Positions 5,179 to 6,673 of a stretch of DNA of 6,673 bases are shown here, piece by piece. This DNA is from CAZCPB01 sp964500365. Lineage in GTDB: Bacteria; Planctomycetota; Phycisphaerae; Phycisphaerales; UBA1924. Position 1 is the stretch's first letter. Each line of letters starts with the position of its first letter. Location: contig CAZCPB010000239.1 in assembly GCA_964500365.1 (NCBI GenBank), positions 1 through 6,673 on the forward strand, read 5' to 3'. The position numbers and the translations under genes were made by a program. Under the pieces are notes generated by a model that saw only the letters and a list, made by a program, of their open reading frames with translations, was not told where the DNA came from and ran no database searches.

Positions 5179-6318
5179 ATGCGGACGGCGGCACTTGATT
5201 CCGACTCCATCGACGTGCAACCTCGATCTCCGCGCAGGGCCGGTATGGCGTTGCCGCAGTTCGTCGCCAACGATTCGCGGGAGCCCGGTGGCTCGCCCCC
5301 TGCGTCGCCGCCCGAAGTCCGGGCGGGCTGGCGGATGATCGATTCGCACGGGCGGACGATCCGCGACCTGCGGATCAGCATCACGGACCGCTGCAACTTC
5401 CGCTGTGTCTACTGCATGGAGCCGGATGTCCGCTTCGCGCCGCGCGAGTCGCTCCTCACCGTGGCCGAGATCGTCCGCGTCGCGGCAATCGCCGGGTCGC
5501 TGGGCGTCCGCAAAATCCGCCTGACCGGCGGCGAGCCGACGCTGCACCCGGATCTCACGTCGATCATCGCGGGCATCCGGAGGACGACCTCCGTCGAGAT
5601 CGCGATGATCACCAACGCCTCACTGCTCACGCGAGCGGCGCTGCGGGAGTGGAAGGTCGCGGGGCTGGACCGCATCACGATCAGCATCGATTCGCTCCGG
5701 CCCGATCGGTTCGCGCGGCTGACGCGCTCGACGACATCGCCGGCGGACGTGCTGGCGGGCGTCGAGGCGGTCATCGCCGAGGGGCTGACGCCCTTGAAGC
5801 TCAACGGCGTGCTCATCCGCGGCTCCAACGACGACGAAGCCGCCGACATGGCGGCGTTGGCACGCCGGTTCGGCGTCGAAATGCGGTTCATCGAGTACAT
5901 GCCGCTCGATTCCGGGCACGCGTGGGACAGTTCCAAGTGGGTGAGCGCGGCCGAGACGCGGGCGGGGATCGAGGAGCGCTACCCGCTCGTTGCATGCGAT
6001 GACGACGACCCGTCCAGCACCGCCCGAACGTTCGCGTTCGCCGATGGGGCACCCGGCCTCGTCGGCTTCATCGCCCCGATCAGCGGCCCGTTCTGCGGGG
6101 CGTGCAGCCGTCTGCGCCTGACCGCCGACGGCAAGGTCCGTCCGTGCCTATTCAGCACGACCGAGTGGGATCTGCGCGCTGCGCTGCGGGCAGGTTCGAC
6201 CGACGAAAAGGTTGCGCACTTCCTCATCGATGCGACCTGGACCAAGCAGCCGGGCCACGGCATCGCATCGCCAGGGTTCCGCCAGCCCGAGCGCCCGATG
6301 TCTGCGATCGGCGGATGA
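5179..6318 (+). CDS. moaA: GTP 3',8-cyclase MoaA (molybdenum cofactor biosynthesis)
   Basis: MoaA is a radical SAM enzyme that converts GTP to (8S)-3',8-cyclo-7,8-dihydroguanosine 5'-triphosphate, the first step of molybdopterin synthesis, in the cytoplasm. The N-terminal [4Fe-4S]-SAM site is C72, C76 and C79 in RCNFRCVYC, with the SAM-binding LTGGEPTL at about 115-122. The C-terminal cluster uses C306, C309 and C323 (CGACSRLRL, then RPCLFS), with R311 and R313 matching the GTP-contacting arginines. The chain ends in the conserved Gly-Gly (378-379). All key residues are present, so the enzyme should be active. From ATG 5179, with GAGAGG 5 bases upstream, it has 379 residues, about 50 more than usual. 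The extra N-terminal part (1-52) is proline-rich without a known domain; a shorter start at 5335 would give the classical length but lacks a clear ribosome site. The stop overlaps the next start by ATGA. It supplies cofactor for the molybdoenzyme upstream. Confidence 0.97.
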   Translation: MRTAALDSDSIDVQPRSPRRAGMALPQFVANDSREPGGSPPASPPEVRAGWRMIDSHGRTIRDLRISITDRCNFRCVYCMEPDVRFAPRESLLTVAEIVRVAAIAGSLGVRKIRLTGGEPTLHPDLTSIIAGIRRTTSVEIAMITNASLLTRAALREWKVAGLDRITISIDSLRPDRFARLTRSTTSPADVLAGVEAVIAEGLTPLKLNGVLIRGSNDDEAADMAALARRFGVEMRFIEYMPLDSGHAWDSSKWVSAAETRAGIEERYPLVACDDDDPSSTARTFAFADGAPGLVGFIAPISGPFCGACSRLRLTADGKVRPCLFSTTEWDLRAALRAGSTDEKVAHFLIDATWTKQPGHGIASPGFRQPERPMSAIGG

Positions 6319-6673
6319 GCCCCCCAGCCATGCCCACCGACGCCCTTCCCATCCTTGTGATCGCCTTTCTGGTTGTCGGAGCCTTGTACGCCTCGGTCGG
6401 CCACGCCGGCGCCTCGGGCTACCTCGCCGTCATGGCGCTCGTGGGCATGGACGCGCTGGTGATGCGCCCCGTCGCGCTGGCGATCAACGTGCTGGTCGCC
6501 ACTATCGCCTTCGTGCAGTTCGCCCGCGCCGGGTACTTCTCGTGGGCGCTGGTCTGGCCCTTCGCCGCGGCGTCCATTCCGGCCGCGTTCCTGGGCGGAC
6601 GCTTCCATATTCCGGCGAGCGCACTCAAGGTCGCCATCGGCATCGTGCTCTTGCTCGCCGCCGCGCGCATGGC
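6315..6673 (+). CDS. TSUP (TauE/SafE) family anion exporter, N-terminal part (partial)
   Basis: The frame is open from ATG 6315, which overlaps the moaA stop (ATGA), to the window end, giving 119 complete codons. ATG 6330 is an alternative start; neither has a clear Shine-Dalgarno. The protein is hydrophobic, with likely helices at about 11-28, 33-46, 52-70, 76-96 and 104-118. The motif VGHAGASGYLAVMAL (28-42) is typical of the first repeat of the TSUP family, which has a G-rich signature near helix 1 and 2. Family members export sulfite or sulfoacetate or move related small anions. About half of a usual 250-residue protein is present. Its tight coupling to moaA suggests a link with the molybdoenzyme, for example removal of an oxyanion product or import of sulfur or molybdenum-related anions; the sequence does not settle which. 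Confidence 0.85.
   Translation, partial: MSPPAMPTDALPILVIAFLVVGALYASVGHAGASGYLAVMALVGMDALVMRPVALAINVLVATIAFVQFARAGYFSWALVWPFAAASIPAAFLGGRFHIPASALKVAIGIVLLLAAARM

Noticed and set aside
4486..5547. Minus-strand frame of 353 codons opposite cupin, CMD and moaA
   Set aside because: It spans three recognised plus-strand genes and has low-complexity Arg-rich content with no family features.
1..6673. CRISPR arrays, tRNA or rRNA genes, insertion sequences, phage parts
   Set aside because: I saw no regularly spaced repeats, cloverleaf sequence, transposase motifs or terminal inverted repeats; the window is almost fully occupied by ordinary genes.

Overview
The window is a compact, GC-rich bacterial segment. 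Nearly every base is coding, spacers are 9-46 bases, and several genes are joined by 4-base ATGA overlaps. It looks like part of a molybdoenzyme gene neighbourhood. The base composition and gene set would suit a high-GC Gram-negative such as a planctomycete (Phycisphaerae-like), but that is a guess from gene style; no ribosomal or other marker gene is present.

Region 1 (1-3108, plus strand) is an operon-like run. It holds the C-terminal end of a bis-MGD molybdopterin oxidoreductase (nitrate-reductase/formate-dehydrogenase-like), a four-cluster [4Fe-4S] ferredoxin subunit, a Rieske [2Fe-2S] protein with a twin-arginine signal anchor, a small two-helix membrane protein, and a ten-helix TDT/SLAC1-family anion carrier. 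Together they read as the electron-transfer and transport part of a molybdenum-dependent oxidoreductase. The substrate cannot be proven from here; nitrate is my leading guess. No NarI- or NrfD-type quinol-oxidising membrane subunit is visible.

Region 2 (3155-4779) is a divergent pair of hemerythrin (HHE) genes separated by only 29 bases, which include an AT-rich palindromic patch. The plus-strand member is an unusual continuous reading frame of hemerythrin followed by cupin. A strong Shine-Dalgarno and ATG sit exactly at the cupin start, so the cupin may be made as a fusion, as a separate protein, or both.

Region 3 (4810-6673, plus strand) holds a carboxymuconolactone-decarboxylase-like protein without the AhpD CxxC motif, then moaA (GTP 3',8-cyclase, first step of molybdenum cofactor synthesis), then the start of a TSUP/TauE-SafE anion exporter cut by the window end. 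moaA beside the molybdoenzyme subunits ties cofactor supply to the enzyme. The hemerythrins, cupin and CMD protein suggest handling of oxygen, NO or iron-sulfur damage, and the TDT and TSUP carriers suggest oxyanion movement. These functional links are inference from gene order.
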